A DNA stretch of 64,000 nt from Janthinobacterium sp. TND4EL3 (GTDB lineage: Bacteria; Pseudomonadota; Gammaproteobacteria; Burkholderiales; Burkholderiaceae_D): contig NZ_FTMV01000022.1 in assembly GCF_900156175.1 (NCBI RefSeq), positions 1-64,000 on the forward strand, read 5' to 3'. The translations under genes were made by a program, and so were the position numbers. Numbering within the stretch: position 1 is the stretch's first letter; every line of letters starts with the position of its first letter. The notes below the pieces were generated by a model. The model saw nothing but the letters and a program-made list of their open reading frames with translations. It ran no database searches and was not told the origin of the DNA. Of this stretch, positions 16,050 through 25,475 are shown piece by piece.

Positions 16050-16973
16050 ATGAACGACATCGCTTTAACCCGGGGCAATAACGCCGCCCTGCCGCTTCCC
16101 GCCAGTGGACACCGGCTGAAAGCGGCGCTGGGCGCCCTCTTCTTCCCGCGCCAGCGTACGCGCTGGCTGGCCTTTCTTGGCAGCCTGCCCGGCCTGGGCG
16201 AGCTGGCGCGGCTGCATCCCTGCCTGCGCTTCAAGATCTACCGCCCTTACGCTTCGCGCCAGCTCGGCTGCGCGGCGCGCCTGGCCTTGCTGGAAGGCCA
16301 TTACCGCTTCCTGTGGCAAGCCGGCGCGCGCCCGCTGGTCGAACGGGCGGCGCGCCAGCCCGTGCTGCTGGCCGCCTTCGACGGCAAGGATGGGGCGCTG
16401 TACCGCCTGCAGCTGACAGCCATCCATGACAGCTACCGCGAAGGCGAATTGTGCCTGCGCCTGACGCGCAACGGCCTGCCCCTGTACCTGGCCAGCTTTC
16501 TGTTCCTGCCGCGCGCCGACGGCGTCTCGCTGCAGCTGGGCGCGCTGCAAGGCTTGCGCTCGGAAGCGGGCAAGCTGGCCGTCCGGGACGCCACGCGGGC
16601 CCTGCACGGCTGCCGCCCGAAAAACCTGATGGTGACGGCCCTGCGCGATTTCGGCGACTTCTTTGCCTGCAACAGCCTGTTCTTGATCAGTAACGACAAC
16701 CGCATCGCCCTCAATGCCCGGCGCCGGCGCCATATCGCCGCCGATTACGACCTGGCGTGGCAGCAATTGCATGCCTTGCGCATGCGTGACGGTAATTACC
16801 ACCTGCCCTGCGCGCCCTACCGGGTGCCGGACCTGGCCACGGTGCCATCGAAAAAACGCGCCGATGCGCGCCGGCGCGGCGAATTGCTGCAAGGCATCGC
16901 CGCCGACATGCGCGCGCAGCTGGCGGCTTTGCTGGACACGGCTGCGGCCGGGAACTTCATGATATGGCAATAA
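16050..16973 (+). CDS. VirK/YbjX family protein (DUF535)
   Basis: A 307-residue cytoplasmic protein with the DUF535 order: FKIYRPYASRQLGCAARLALLEGHYRFL near residue 60, a beta-rich middle (YRLQLTAIHDSYREGELCLRL), the block LQLGALQGLRSEAG, and the C-terminal RPKNLMVTALRDFGD. Enterobacterial VirK and YbjX members affect virulence, envelope stress or antimicrobial peptide resistance; the molecular action is not known. It stands alone between divergent and downstream genes. Confidence 0.8.
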   Translation: MNDIALTRGNNAALPLPASGHRLKAALGALFFPRQRTRWLAFLGSLPGLGELARLHPCLRFKIYRPYASRQLGCAARLALLEGHYRFLWQAGARPLVERAARQPVLLAAFDGKDGALYRLQLTAIHDSYREGELCLRLTRNGLPLYLASFLFLPRADGVSLQLGALQGLRSEAGKLAVRDATRALHGCRPKNLMVTALRDFGDFFACNSLFLISNDNRIALNARRRRHIAADYDLAWQQLHALRMRDGNYHLPCAPYRVPDLATVPSKKRADARRRGELLQGIAADMRAQLAALLDTAAAGNFMIWQ

Positions 16974-17090
16974 TGACATAAACCTCAGGCAAGCTTCATG
17001 TAAGCGGCCTATGCTCGGCATTCATCCCAGCCACTTTATCCGGGGGCTGGCGTGAACTTGCCTTTTCCCTCGATCACTTGACAGGTTCCC

Positions 17091-18443
17091 ATGACACCCG
17101 CTTACACCCTCCTCCCCCTGTGCCTGCTCGGCGGCGCCGCCCTGGCCGCGCCCGCCCTCGACGACGCCGTGCGCCAGCGCGCGGAAGAACTGACGCGTGC
17201 GGGCATGCACGCCAGCATCGTCATCGCCGTGATCGACGGCAAGGAAAGCGCCGTCTATGGCTTTGGCAGCGTGCATGCCGGCAAGAACGCCAAGCCGGGC
17301 GCCGACACGGTCTACCAGATCGGCTCCGTCACCAAGACCATGACGGCCCTGCTGCTGGCCGACGCCGTCGTCGAAGGCAAGGTCAAGCTCGACGAGCCGG
17401 TGGCGGCATTATTGCCCGCCTATACGGTGCCCGCCTTCGACGGCAAGCAGATCAGCCTGCTCGACCTGGCCACGCATTATTCCGCGCTGCCGCGCCTGCC
17501 CGACAACTTCGCGCCGAAAGACCCCGCCAACCCCTACGCCGAATACTCGGAAGCGAAGCAACGGCAGTTTCTCGCCGCCTGCCGCCTGCCGCACGCGCCG
17601 GGCACGGCATTTGACTACTCGAACATCGGCTACGCCGTGCTGGGCACGGCCCTGGCCGCGCAGGCGGGCACCAGCTATGAAGCACTGCTGCAAAAGCGCA
17701 TCGCCGCGCCGCTGGGCATGCGCTCGACGTCGAACACGCCCTCGCACGGCATGCTGGCACGCCTGGCGCCCGGCCATCTGCTGTCGGGCGAGGCCACGCC
17801 CGCCTGGGAGCTGAACGTGGTGGCGCCGGCCGGCGGCGTGTATTCGAGCGCGCGCGACATGGTTGCCTATTTGCAAGCCTACATGCTGCGCCCGCTGCGC
17901 CCGTATGCGCTGGCGATCCAGCCGCAGCGGCCCCTGGCGGCCGACAGCGCAACGAAAATCGGCCTGGCCTGGCTGCTGGAGCAGCAACAGGGACACAGCT
18001 ACGCCTGGCACAGCGGCCAGACGGGCGGCTACGCCAGCTATGCGGCGTTTACCACGGATGGCAAGCGGGGCGTGGTCGTGCTGACGAATACGGCGCGCAC
18101 CATCGACGCGCTGGGCGTGTCCGCCTTGCTGCCGGGCACGCCCTTGCCGCCGCTGAAAAAACCGCCGGTCGCCATCGAATTGCCGCGCGCCGCGCTGGCC
18201 GAGTACGTGGGCGAGTATGGGCTGGACAAGGATTTCACGTTGACGCTGAGTCTGGGCAAGCATGGCCTGGAAGCGGCCGGCACGGGCGTCGGCTCGGCGC
18301 CGCTGTTCGCCAGCGCCAGGGACCGGTTCTTTTTCCGCGCCATCGAGGCGGAACTGGCGTTGACACGCGACGCGGCGGGCAAGATCGCCGGCGCCGTGCT
18401 CAGCCAGGGCGGGCAGGACGTGATCTTGCCGCGCAAGCAATAA
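17091..18443 (+). CDS. beta-lactamase-fold serine hydrolase
   Basis: A 450-residue exported enzyme: signal peptide of about 20 residues (LLGGAALAAP), then a class C beta-lactamase/DD-peptidase fold. The nucleophile motif S-V-T-K is at residues 79-82, the Y-S-N motif at 176-178 and the H-S-G motif at 307-309, with His in the third box as in esterase and D-aminopeptidase types rather than the Lys of true lactamases. Residues beyond about 360 form a separate beta-barrel-like C-terminal domain. Substrate may be a peptide or ester; resistance function should not be assumed. It ends nine bases before a convergent gene. Confidence 0.85.
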   Translation: MTPAYTLLPLCLLGGAALAAPALDDAVRQRAEELTRAGMHASIVIAVIDGKESAVYGFGSVHAGKNAKPGADTVYQIGSVTKTMTALLLADAVVEGKVKLDEPVAALLPAYTVPAFDGKQISLLDLATHYSALPRLPDNFAPKDPANPYAEYSEAKQRQFLAACRLPHAPGTAFDYSNIGYAVLGTALAAQAGTSYEALLQKRIAAPLGMRSTSNTPSHGMLARLAPGHLLSGEATPAWELNVVAPAGGVYSSARDMVAYLQAYMLRPLRPYALAIQPQRPLAADSATKIGLAWLLEQQQGHSYAWHSGQTGGYASYAAFTTDGKRGVVVLTNTARTIDALGVSALLPGTPLPPLKKPPVAIELPRAALAEYVGEYGLDKDFTLTLSLGKHGLEAAGTGVGSAPLFASARDRFFFRAIEAELALTRDAAGKIAGAVLSQGGQDVILPRKQ

Positions 18444-18452
18444 AGTGACGCA

Positions 18453-18800
18453 TCAGGACTCGCGCATGTACTGCTCCACCCGCTCGACAAACGCCGCCTT
18501 GCTGCGCGTGCGGAACTCGCCCAGGAAGGCCTCGCTGCCCTTGAGCGCCTTGCCGTGGCGGTCATATTGCACTTTAGACATTTCCAGCACGAATTCGCCG
18601 TGCGGATCGTCTTCCGGCTCGAAGTGGGAATTGAAGGCGTGACCGCTGTCGCGGCAATGGCCCCACAGCAGCAGCGCGCTGCTGAACCACTGCATGGTGT
18701 CCGGACCCGGTTCCACCTCGAACAGGGTGTTGACGGTGATGTGCCAGCCGCCTGGCACGCGCAGCGGCTGCAAGGGATAGGGAAAGCGTGGCTGTTTCAT
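18453..18800 (-). CDS. hypothetical protein
   Basis: A 115-residue soluble protein starting MKQPRFPYPLQPLRVPGGW and ending with a helix ending in VERVEQYMRES. The central NTLFEVEPGPDTMQWF and NSHFEPEDDPHGEFVLEM blocks give a strongly acidic protein. I know of no family name. Its ATG at 18800 overlaps the stop of the EAL gene as ATGA, so the two are translated from one message. Confidence 0.65.
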   Translation of the reverse strand: MKQPRFPYPLQPLRVPGGWHITVNTLFEVEPGPDTMQWFSSALLLWGHCRDSGHAFNSHFEPEDDPHGEFVLEMSKVQYDRHGKALKGSEAFLGEFRTRSKAAFVERVEQYMRES

Positions 18801-20365
18801 GTGGACGATGGCAGGCGGCGGCTTGCGTAAAAGGCCAGGAAGTCCATGGCCGGCAGCGCCTTGGCGAACAGCCAGCCCTGGCCGAATTCGACCTTGCGTT
18901 CGCGCAAATAATCGGCTTGCTGCTGGGTTTCGATGCCTTCGGCCACGATCAGCATGTTCAGGGTGCGCGCCATGTCGATGATGTGCGGCGTGACGCTGCT
19001 CGTGGCCGCGTCCGTGCCGACGGTGTCGACAAACGATTTGTCGATCTTCAGGGCGTCGAGCGGCAGGTTTTGCAGGCTGGCCAGGCTGGAATAGCCTGTG
19101 CCGAAGTCGTCGATGGCCACGGCATGGCCGCGCGCCCTGGCTTTTTCGATGGTGGCGCGGGCCGCGTCCACGTTGATGAAGCCCCGCTCCGTCGCTTCCA
19201 GCCAGATCTGCTGCGCCTCGATGCCCGTGCCGGCCAGGGCCCGTTCGAGCACGTCGAGCACCCGGCCCGTCTCGATGTCGCTGGCGCACAGGTTGATGGC
19301 GATGTGCAGTGCGCGGTCGGCCACCAGCGCGGCGCGCATGTCGGCGATGACGCAGGCGATCACCTGGTCCGTGATGGGCAGAACCAGGCCGCTGTCCTCG
19401 GCCACGGGGATGAACAGGTCGGGCCGTATCATGCTGCCGTCGGGACGGCGCCAGCGTATCAGGGCCTCGGCGCCCACGCATACGCCCGTGTCGAGCGCGA
19501 TGATGGGCTGATAGTGGACAGAGAATTCGCGCCGCTCGACGGCCGTTTCCAGTTCGCCGCGCAGCGACAGGCGCCGGCGCGACAGCCACACGACGATGCC
19601 GACGATGAAGGCGGCCATCAGCAGGCCCATGGGCAGGAGCAGCAGCTGTTCGCGGCGCAGCCTGTCATTGAGCTTGCTGCGCGGCTCGATCATGACGGCC
19701 GTCAGGCCGTCGCGGTACAGCGTCGCATGGATGCTGCCGTCGTGGCCCGCCGCGCCCATCGCCGGCAGCCCGGCGAGCAGGCTGTGCACCAGCGCGGGGT
19801 CGGGATGGTGCAAGGTGTCGAGCACGCCTTCCTTGCCGATGGCCACGGCCATCTGGATGTCGCTGTCGACGATGACGTCGGAAAAGCGCACGGGATCGAT
19901 CAGCACCTTGTAGGCGCGGTACGACAGCCCCACCATGCGCTTGCCGCCGCTGACGACGGGACGCAGGTTGAAATCGATGCCCATGCCGTTGGCCAAGGTG
20001 AAATCGGCGGGCGCGACGGCGATGCGCGTCTCTTCGACGCCCGTGGAGGTGCACTTGAGCAAGCCATTTTCCACGTAGCCGATATCGTCGATGCTGCGCG
20101 TGGTGATGGTGATGCGGCGCAATTGCTGGATATGCGCCTCCGAACACGGCGCCAGCTCCAGCGCATCGGCGCTGCGCAGGGCGGCGCTGGCCGACGCGAT
20201 GGAACGGTGGGCGCGCTCGAGCGCGTAGCCGGCCAGCAGGCGCAGGCGTTCCTGCTCGCCCTGCTCGGCGCGCACGGACGACAGGTAGAAGGCCAGGCTC
20301 AGGGGAGCGGCCACGCCGATGACGGCGACCAGCACGCTCGTGATGATAATGCGTTTTCTGCGCAT
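18797..20365 (-). CDS. CSS-motif cyclic-di-GMP phosphodiesterase (EAL)
   Basis: A 522-residue inner-membrane enzyme. Helices at about 7-30 and 240-262 flank a periplasmic CSS domain with two cysteines, C74 (APCSEAH) and C105 (LKCTS), at the spacing used by E. coli PdeC-type redox sensors. The cytoplasmic EAL domain has E-A-L at 300-302, N359, E390 (LEATE), D419-D420 (DDFGTGYSSL), K440 and E476, so all metal and catalytic positions look intact. It should degrade c-di-GMP when the disulfide state allows. A hypothetical gene is coupled downstream. Confidence 0.9.
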   Translation of the reverse strand: MRRKRIIITSVLVAVIGVAAPLSLAFYLSSVRAEQGEQERLRLLAGYALERAHRSIASASAALRSADALELAPCSEAHIQQLRRITITTRSIDDIGYVENGLLKCTSTGVEETRIAVAPADFTLANGMGIDFNLRPVVSGGKRMVGLSYRAYKVLIDPVRFSDVIVDSDIQMAVAIGKEGVLDTLHHPDPALVHSLLAGLPAMGAAGHDGSIHATLYRDGLTAVMIEPRSKLNDRLRREQLLLLPMGLLMAAFIVGIVVWLSRRRLSLRGELETAVERREFSVHYQPIIALDTGVCVGAEALIRWRRPDGSMIRPDLFIPVAEDSGLVLPITDQVIACVIADMRAALVADRALHIAINLCASDIETGRVLDVLERALAGTGIEAQQIWLEATERGFINVDAARATIEKARARGHAVAIDDFGTGYSSLASLQNLPLDALKIDKSFVDTVGTDAATSSVTPHIIDMARTLNMLIVAEGIETQQQADYLRERKVEFGQGWLFAKALPAMDFLAFYASRRLPSST

Positions 20366-20457
20366 GCGAATACCTGTGGTAGTTATATGATTGCTATGTA
20401 TTGCTCGATGGCATCATATTACAAGCAGAGGCGGCGCACGCGGATCTTGCTGAAGAG

Positions 20458-21975
20458 TTACACTTTTTCCAGCTCTTTCTCCACGGTTATCGCCGGCCGC
20501 GCCAGCACGAACACCAGCGCCGCCACCACGGCCGCCAGTCCGCCCGCCAGGAACAAGACGCTGGCAAAGCCGTCGATGAAGGCGTGGCGTGCCGCTTCCT
20601 GCGCCACGGCCTGCAGCGCGGGCGGCAGCTGGCCGAAGGCCTCGGCCGCGTTGCCGGCGACGATGCGCCCTATCATCTCGGGCGACGCTTTCAAGCCATG
20701 CAGCCACGCCAGCCTGTCGAACGAGGCGGCCGTGCGCATGGCCAGCACGGCGCCCAGCGCGCCCACGGCCAGCACGATGCCGACGAAGCGCGTGGTGGTG
20801 CTGATGCCGGAGCCCATGCCCGTGCGTTCGCGCGGGATGCAGGCGAGGATGGCCTTTTGCGTCGTGCCGTTCAGCAAGCCGGCGCCCGCGCCCGTGACGA
20901 CCATGCCGGCCGCCACCAGGCCGTACGACAGGCTGCCGGCGGCAAGGGCCGTGGCCACGTTGCCCACGGCGACGATCAGCAAGCCTGTCACCAGTATGCC
21001 GCGGTCGTCCAGATGGCGCATGGCACGGGGCGCCAGCCTTGACAGCACCACCATGGCGACGGCAAACGGCAGCATGGCGCAGCCGGCCAGCACGGCGGAA
21101 AAGCCGAAGCCGTTCTGCAGGTACAGCGGCAAGAACGTCATCATCACCTGCGCCGCGATGGCGTAGCCGAACATGCCCAGCACGGCGCCGACGAACACGC
21201 GCCGGCCGAACAGGCTCAAATCGACCATCGGCGCGCGCTGGCGCCGTTCCGCCAGCACGAACACCAGCAGCAGCGCCGCGCCGGCCGCAAAGCGCAGCAT
21301 GGTGGCGCGGCTGGACCAGCCGGCCACGCTGGCATCGATCAAGCCCCAGATGATGCAGAACAGGCCGGCGGAGAACAGCGCCGCCCCCAGCGGGTCGAAG
21401 CTGGCGTTCGACGCATCCTTCGACTCGTCCACGTGCTTGCCTACCAGCCACATCAGGATGGCGACGACGGGCAGGTTCAGGTAGAAGATCCAGCGCCAGT
21501 TGATGGCGCTCGTGACCAGGCCGCCAAGCAACGGCGCCACCGTCATGGCCACGCCCATGGCCGCGCCCCACACGGACCAGGCCCGCGCCCTCTCCTTTTC
21601 CGCGTGAAAGGTGTGGCCGATGACGGCCAGCGCGGAGGTCAGCAGCAGCGCGGCGCCGAGACCCTTGACGGCGCGCGCCACGTTGAGCACGAACGGCGTC
21701 CACGCCAGCCCGCACAGCAGCGAGGCCAGCGCGAACACGGCCAGGCCATAGAGCATGACCCTGCGCCGCCCCAGGCGGTCGGCGATGCTGCCAGCCGGCA
21801 ACAAAAACGAGGCGAACGCCAGCATGTAGGCGCTGACCACCCATTCCACGTCGACGAAGCTGGCGTTCAGGCTGCGGGCGATCGACGGCAGCGAGACGGC
21901 GACGACATTGGTGTCGAGCATGATCAGCGCGCACACGCCCGAGCACGTATATAAAGTCCAGTTGGTATTTTTCAT
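20458..21975 (-). CDS. EmrB/QacA-type MFS drug transporter
   Basis: A 505-residue DHA2 antiporter with about 14 membrane helices. Marks are the helix-1 acidic residue in LDTNVVAVSLPSIA, motif A GSIADRLGRRRV, and motif C GVAMTVAPLLGGLV. It begins 85 bp from a divergent LysR regulator, with a TTATAAG-N8-CTTATAA palindrome between them, so LysR-controlled expression is likely. The substrate is unknown. Confidence 0.85.
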   Translation of the reverse strand: MKNTNWTLYTCSGVCALIMLDTNVVAVSLPSIARSLNASFVDVEWVVSAYMLAFASFLLPAGSIADRLGRRRVMLYGLAVFALASLLCGLAWTPFVLNVARAVKGLGAALLLTSALAVIGHTFHAEKERARAWSVWGAAMGVAMTVAPLLGGLVTSAINWRWIFYLNLPVVAILMWLVGKHVDESKDASNASFDPLGAALFSAGLFCIIWGLIDASVAGWSSRATMLRFAAGAALLLVFVLAERRQRAPMVDLSLFGRRVFVGAVLGMFGYAIAAQVMMTFLPLYLQNGFGFSAVLAGCAMLPFAVAMVVLSRLAPRAMRHLDDRGILVTGLLIVAVGNVATALAAGSLSYGLVAAGMVVTGAGAGLLNGTTQKAILACIPRERTGMGSGISTTTRFVGIVLAVGALGAVLAMRTAASFDRLAWLHGLKASPEMIGRIVAGNAAEAFGQLPPALQAVAQEAARHAFIDGFASVLFLAGGLAAVVAALVFVLARPAITVEKELEKV

Positions 21976-22009
21976 GCCTGTATTTTAAGCAGGCTTGTAT
22001 TATTTCCTG

Positions 22010-22031
22010 TTATAAGACAAGCGCCTTATAA
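22010..22031. promoter_or_regulatory. candidate LysR operator between MFS pump and regulator
   Basis: TTATAAG (22010-22016) and CTTATAA (22025-22031) form a perfect 7-8-7 inverted repeat in the 84-bp gap between the divergent genes. It contains the T-N11-A arrangement expected of LysR targets. Confidence 0.6.
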
Positions 22032-22059
22032 TTTACCCATGGTGAATACAGAGAAAGAC

Positions 22060-22944
22060 ATGGAATTGCGGCACTTCCGCTGCGTACTGGCCGTCGCGCA
22101 CAGCCTGCACTTCGCGCGGGCGGCGGCCGAACTGGGCATTTCGCCGCCCGCGCTGACCAAGCAGGTGCAGGAAACGGAAAGCCTGCTGGGCACGCGGCTG
22201 TTCCAGCGCAGCAAGCGCGCCGTCGCCCTGACGGCGGCCGGCGAACTGTTCGTCATCGAGGCGCGGCGGGCGCTGGAGCAGCTGGCGCAGGCGCAGGAAA
22301 CGGCGCGGCGGGCCGGACGGGGCGAGCTGGGACGGCTGGAAATCGGCTACGTGGCCTCGGCCGCCTATGCCGGCGTGCTGCAGGGCCAGTTTGCCCGCTT
22401 TCGGGCCAGCCACCCCGGCATCCGCATCGGCGCGCGTGAATACGCGATGGACGCCCTGCCCGGCTTGCTGGACCAGGGCCGGCTGGACCTGGCCTTCGTG
22501 CGCCCGCCCCTGCACCTGCCTGACGGACTCGACAGCGTGGTCTTGCTGCGCGACCGCTTCGTGCTGGCCGTGCAGGCGGACAGCCCGCTGGCCCGGCAGC
22601 AAATAGCGGCACCGACGGCGCTGGCGCAGCAGGCCTTCATCGTGCCGGAACAGGAACTGGGAACATTGGAAGTGAGCCGGCGCGGCGGCTTTGCGGCGCA
22701 GGTGGTGTCGCGGCCGGGCAGCCTGGTGGCCGTGCTGACGGAAGTGTCGCTGGGCGCGGGCTGCGCCATCGTGCCCCATTCCGTGATGGCCAGCGTCAGC
22801 CTGCCCGGCGTGGTGTTTCGCGAACTGGCGGGGCCGCAGATCAGCTCGGAGATCGCGGCAGCGTTTCGCCGCCACGAAGCGGCGCCCGCCGCGCGCGCCT
22901 TTATTGCCCAACTAAAAATAACAGCGCTGTCCTTGCTCCGCTAA
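22060..22944 (+). CDS. LysR family transcriptional regulator
   Basis: A 294-residue regulator. The start MELRHFRCVLAVAHSLHFARAAAELG is the canonical LysR N-terminus, with the recognition helix SPPALTKQVQETE. The effector domain follows from about residue 85. The ATG at 22060 is chosen over 22039 because GAGAAAG precedes it and the family normally starts at this Met. It is divergent from the EmrB-like pump and probably activates it when its ligand is bound. Confidence 0.88.
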   Translation: MELRHFRCVLAVAHSLHFARAAAELGISPPALTKQVQETESLLGTRLFQRSKRAVALTAAGELFVIEARRALEQLAQAQETARRAGRGELGRLEIGYVASAAYAGVLQGQFARFRASHPGIRIGAREYAMDALPGLLDQGRLDLAFVRPPLHLPDGLDSVVLLRDRFVLAVQADSPLARQQIAAPTALAQQAFIVPEQELGTLEVSRRGGFAAQVVSRPGSLVAVLTEVSLGAGCAIVPHSVMASVSLPGVVFRELAGPQISSEIAAAFRRHEAAPAARAFIAQLKITALSLLR

Positions 22945-22992
22945 TGCGGCGCCCGGCCAAACCGCAGGGCAGCAGCTTAGTCCAGCGCTCCC

Positions 22993-24183
22993 TCAAGGGT
23001 CCAGTTCCGGCGGCGGACGGCGCAGGGCCAGGTGTTCCCACACGGCCACCAGGACCAGCACGCAGCTGGTGATGCAGGCCAGGGTCAGCGGCGAATACAG
23101 GCGTCCGTAGGCCATCGGGATCAGCGCGAGGATGATCAGGATGCCCAGCAGGTGCGACAGCGGCGGCGCGGCGCGCTCGCTGCTGACCCATTTGAACAGC
23201 GCATTACCCAGCAGATACAGGATCGGGCCGCCCAGCAAGGCGCTGATGCCGGCGAAGCTCGCTTCATCGGCATGCACGAGGGCCAGTTCGTCGGCCACGG
23301 CGGACACGATCACGCCGCCCACGATCAGCACGTGGATGTAGGTATAGGCGACGCGGGCGACGCGGCCCGGGTCCTTCGAATGGGCGATGCTGTGGTGGCC
23401 CGCCTCGGCGCCCGTGTCAAAATAGATCCACCACATGGCGATGCTGCCGACTAATGCCGACAGGAAACCGAGCCAGTTTCCGGCCGTCCACTCCAGGCCG
23501 GCGAAGGTGGCGCCCGTCACCAGCAGGGACTCGCCGAGGGCGATGATGACGAACAGGCCGCAGCGTTCGGCCATGTGGCCGCCATCGACGTCCCAGTCGG
23601 CCGTCGACGAGCTGCCCAGGCCCGGCACGCCGAAGCGCAGCCACGGGCCGGCCAGGTCGATGGCCAGGGCCAGTCCCCACCAGAAGATGCGCTGTTCGGG
23701 CGCGGCGATGCCGCCGGCGATCCAGAACAGGCCGGAAAACACGGCCCACAGGCTGATGCGCTGGAAATTGCGGCGGCGCGACACGGCGTCATGGCGCACG
23801 GCCCACCAGGCAAACAGGGGACGGCCCACCTGCATGGCCACATAGGCGGCCGCGAACGCCAGGCCCCGCGTGCCGAACGCCTCGGGGATCGAGGCCGACA
23901 TGACGAGGCCGCCCAGCATCAGCGCAAACAGGCTGATGCGCACGGGAATGCGCTCGGGGTCGAGCCAGTTGGTGATCCACGACGTGAAAATCCACACCCA
24001 CCAGACGGCCATCAGCAGCAAGCCCGTCTGCAGCCAGCCCATGGCGCTCAGGTGGCCCAGCAAGCCGTGCGACAGTTGCGTTACCGCAAACACGAACACG
24101 AGGTCGAAGAACAGCTCGATCATGCCCACCTTGCCGCTGTCCTGCCCGCCGCGCTTGCGCAGCAGCGATTTTGTCAATTCCAT
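22993..24183 (-). CDS. ltrA: low temperature requirement protein A (LtrA family)
   Basis: A 396-residue polytopic membrane protein with roughly 10-12 hydrophobic segments. The N-terminal family signature K-V-G-M-I-E-L-F-F-D-L-V-F-V-F-A-V-T is complete, as are DWDVDGGHMAERCGLF and IIALGESLLVTG. LtrA was named from a Listeria cold-growth mutant; transport activity has been suggested but not shown. It stands alone, with no obvious partner gene. Confidence 0.88.
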   Translation of the reverse strand: MELTKSLLRKRGGQDSGKVGMIELFFDLVFVFAVTQLSHGLLGHLSAMGWLQTGLLLMAVWWVWIFTSWITNWLDPERIPVRISLFALMLGGLVMSASIPEAFGTRGLAFAAAYVAMQVGRPLFAWWAVRHDAVSRRRNFQRISLWAVFSGLFWIAGGIAAPEQRIFWWGLALAIDLAGPWLRFGVPGLGSSSTADWDVDGGHMAERCGLFVIIALGESLLVTGATFAGLEWTAGNWLGFLSALVGSIAMWWIYFDTGAEAGHHSIAHSKDPGRVARVAYTYIHVLIVGGVIVSAVADELALVHADEASFAGISALLGGPILYLLGNALFKWVSSERAAPPLSHLLGILIILALIPMAYGRLYSPLTLACITSCVLVLVAVWEHLALRRPPPELDP

Positions 24184-24280
24184 AAATCTCTTTCATTCAT
24201 ACTGGTACAACGTTGAAATCCGGGCGTGCTGGCAGGATGCGGACGCCCGGGGAAGGGATGTGGCGCTGCGGCCCGGCCGC

Positions 24281-25249
24281 TTACGGCCTGACCGGCGTCA
24301 GCAGCGGCAGGCCGGCGAAGTGCGCCTGCAGATTATCCACCACCAGCTGCCCCATGGCGTGGCGCGTTTCCACGGTCAGGCTGCCCACGTGGGGCGTGAG
24401 CACCACGTTGGGCAAGGCGCGCAAGGCGGCGGGCACGCGCGGTTCGTCCGCAAACACGTCGAGGCCGGCCGCGCCCAGGCGGCCATCGCGCAAGGCGGCA
24501 ATCAGCGCGTCTTCGTCGATCAGGGCGCCACGGGCGATATTGACCAGCGTGCCTTGCGGACCGAGCGCGTCGAGCACCGCGCGGCCGATACTCTGGCGCG
24601 TGGCCGGCGTACCCGGCGCGCAGACGAACAGGTAGTCGCTTTCCCGGGCCAGGGCCGGCAGCGAGTCCGAACGCGGCACGTCGGTGCCGGCAACGGCGCG
24701 CGGCTGGAAGTAGCGGACCTGGACGCCGAAGACGGCCAGGCGCCGCGCGATGGCTTGCCCGATCTGGCCGAAGCCGAAGATGCCGGCCGTCTTGCCGCGC
24801 AGGCTGGACGCCGGGGCGATGGCTGCGCGGCGTTCCCAGCCCCCGTCGCGCACGAAACGGTCGAGCGCGGCAATGTGGCGGGCGCTGGCCAGCAGCAGGC
24901 CCAGCGCCAGGTCTGCCACGTCGTCCGTCAGCACGTTCGGCGTGGTGGTGACGGCGATGCCCCGCTCGCGCGCCACGTCCAGCGCCACGCCGTCGAGGCC
25001 GACGCCGTTGACGGCGACGATTTCCAGCCGGGGCAGCAAGCCCATGTCGGTGGCGTTCAGGCCCAGCGCGCCCGTCGTGACGACGGCGCGGATGGCAGCC
25101 CCCCGTTCGGCCAGCCAGGCCTGGCGCTGCTCCGGCGCGATTTGCCAGGCGTGATGACAGGCATACTGCCGTTCCAGCTGCGCGTTGACGGCAGCCGAAG
25201 GGCTGGGAGCGAGGATGAGGAGATCGGGTGGCATGGGCGTCCGGGGCAT
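24281..25249 (-). CDS. D-isomer 2-hydroxyacid dehydrogenase
   Basis: A 322-residue NAD(P)-dependent reductase of the GhrB/hydroxypyruvate reductase type. The nucleotide site is GIFGFGQIGQAIARRL. The catalytic Arg is in LVNIARGALID, the Glu in GLDVFADEP, and the His in VLTPHVGS. It reduces 2-oxoacids such as glyoxylate or hydroxypyruvate. Possible starts are 25249 and 25234, both without a clear ribosome site; the former gives the usual family length. Confidence 0.85.
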   Translation of the reverse strand: MPRTPMPPDLLILAPSPSAAVNAQLERQYACHHAWQIAPEQRQAWLAERGAAIRAVVTTGALGLNATDMGLLPRLEIVAVNGVGLDGVALDVARERGIAVTTTPNVLTDDVADLALGLLLASARHIAALDRFVRDGGWERRAAIAPASSLRGKTAGIFGFGQIGQAIARRLAVFGVQVRYFQPRAVAGTDVPRSDSLPALARESDYLFVCAPGTPATRQSIGRAVLDALGPQGTLVNIARGALIDEDALIAALRDGRLGAAGLDVFADEPRVPAALRALPNVVLTPHVGSLTVETRHAMGQLVVDNLQAHFAGLPLLTPVRP

Positions 25250-25375
25250 GTGTATGGATTTGCAGACGCAACTTAGCATATTTGACGCCCGGCCGGGGGT
25301 GGCATAGCCTATTACAGCCCCTAAAACCCTGCCCGCCTCACGGTCTTTTCCTGCGTGGGCCTACCCGATTCAATC

Positions 25376-25458
25376 GTAGGTCGGCTTAGCCCGCAGGGCA
25401 CAAGCCGACAAGCGCCGCCGCGCAGCTTGTCAGATTACGCTGCGCTAATCTGACCTAC
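25376..25458. repeat. 83-bp composite inverted repeat
   Basis: GTAGGTC (25376-25382) and GACCTAC (25452-25458) enclose two smaller hairpins: GGCTT...AAGCC on the left and CAGATTA...TAATCTG on the right. This two-armed layout resembles dispersed intergenic repeats of beta-proteobacteria (the TAGGTCGGATTAGCG type). It sits between the dehydrogenase and the Pro-rich membrane-anchor gene. The gap 25250-25475 has no coding signal. Confidence 0.6.
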
Positions 25459-25475
25459 ATAACCTTCAAACACGC

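Noticed and set aside
17091..18443. True beta-lactamase resistance gene
   Set aside because: Third box is H-S-G and a separate C-terminal domain is present; this is the broad serine-hydrolase group, so resistance is not supported.
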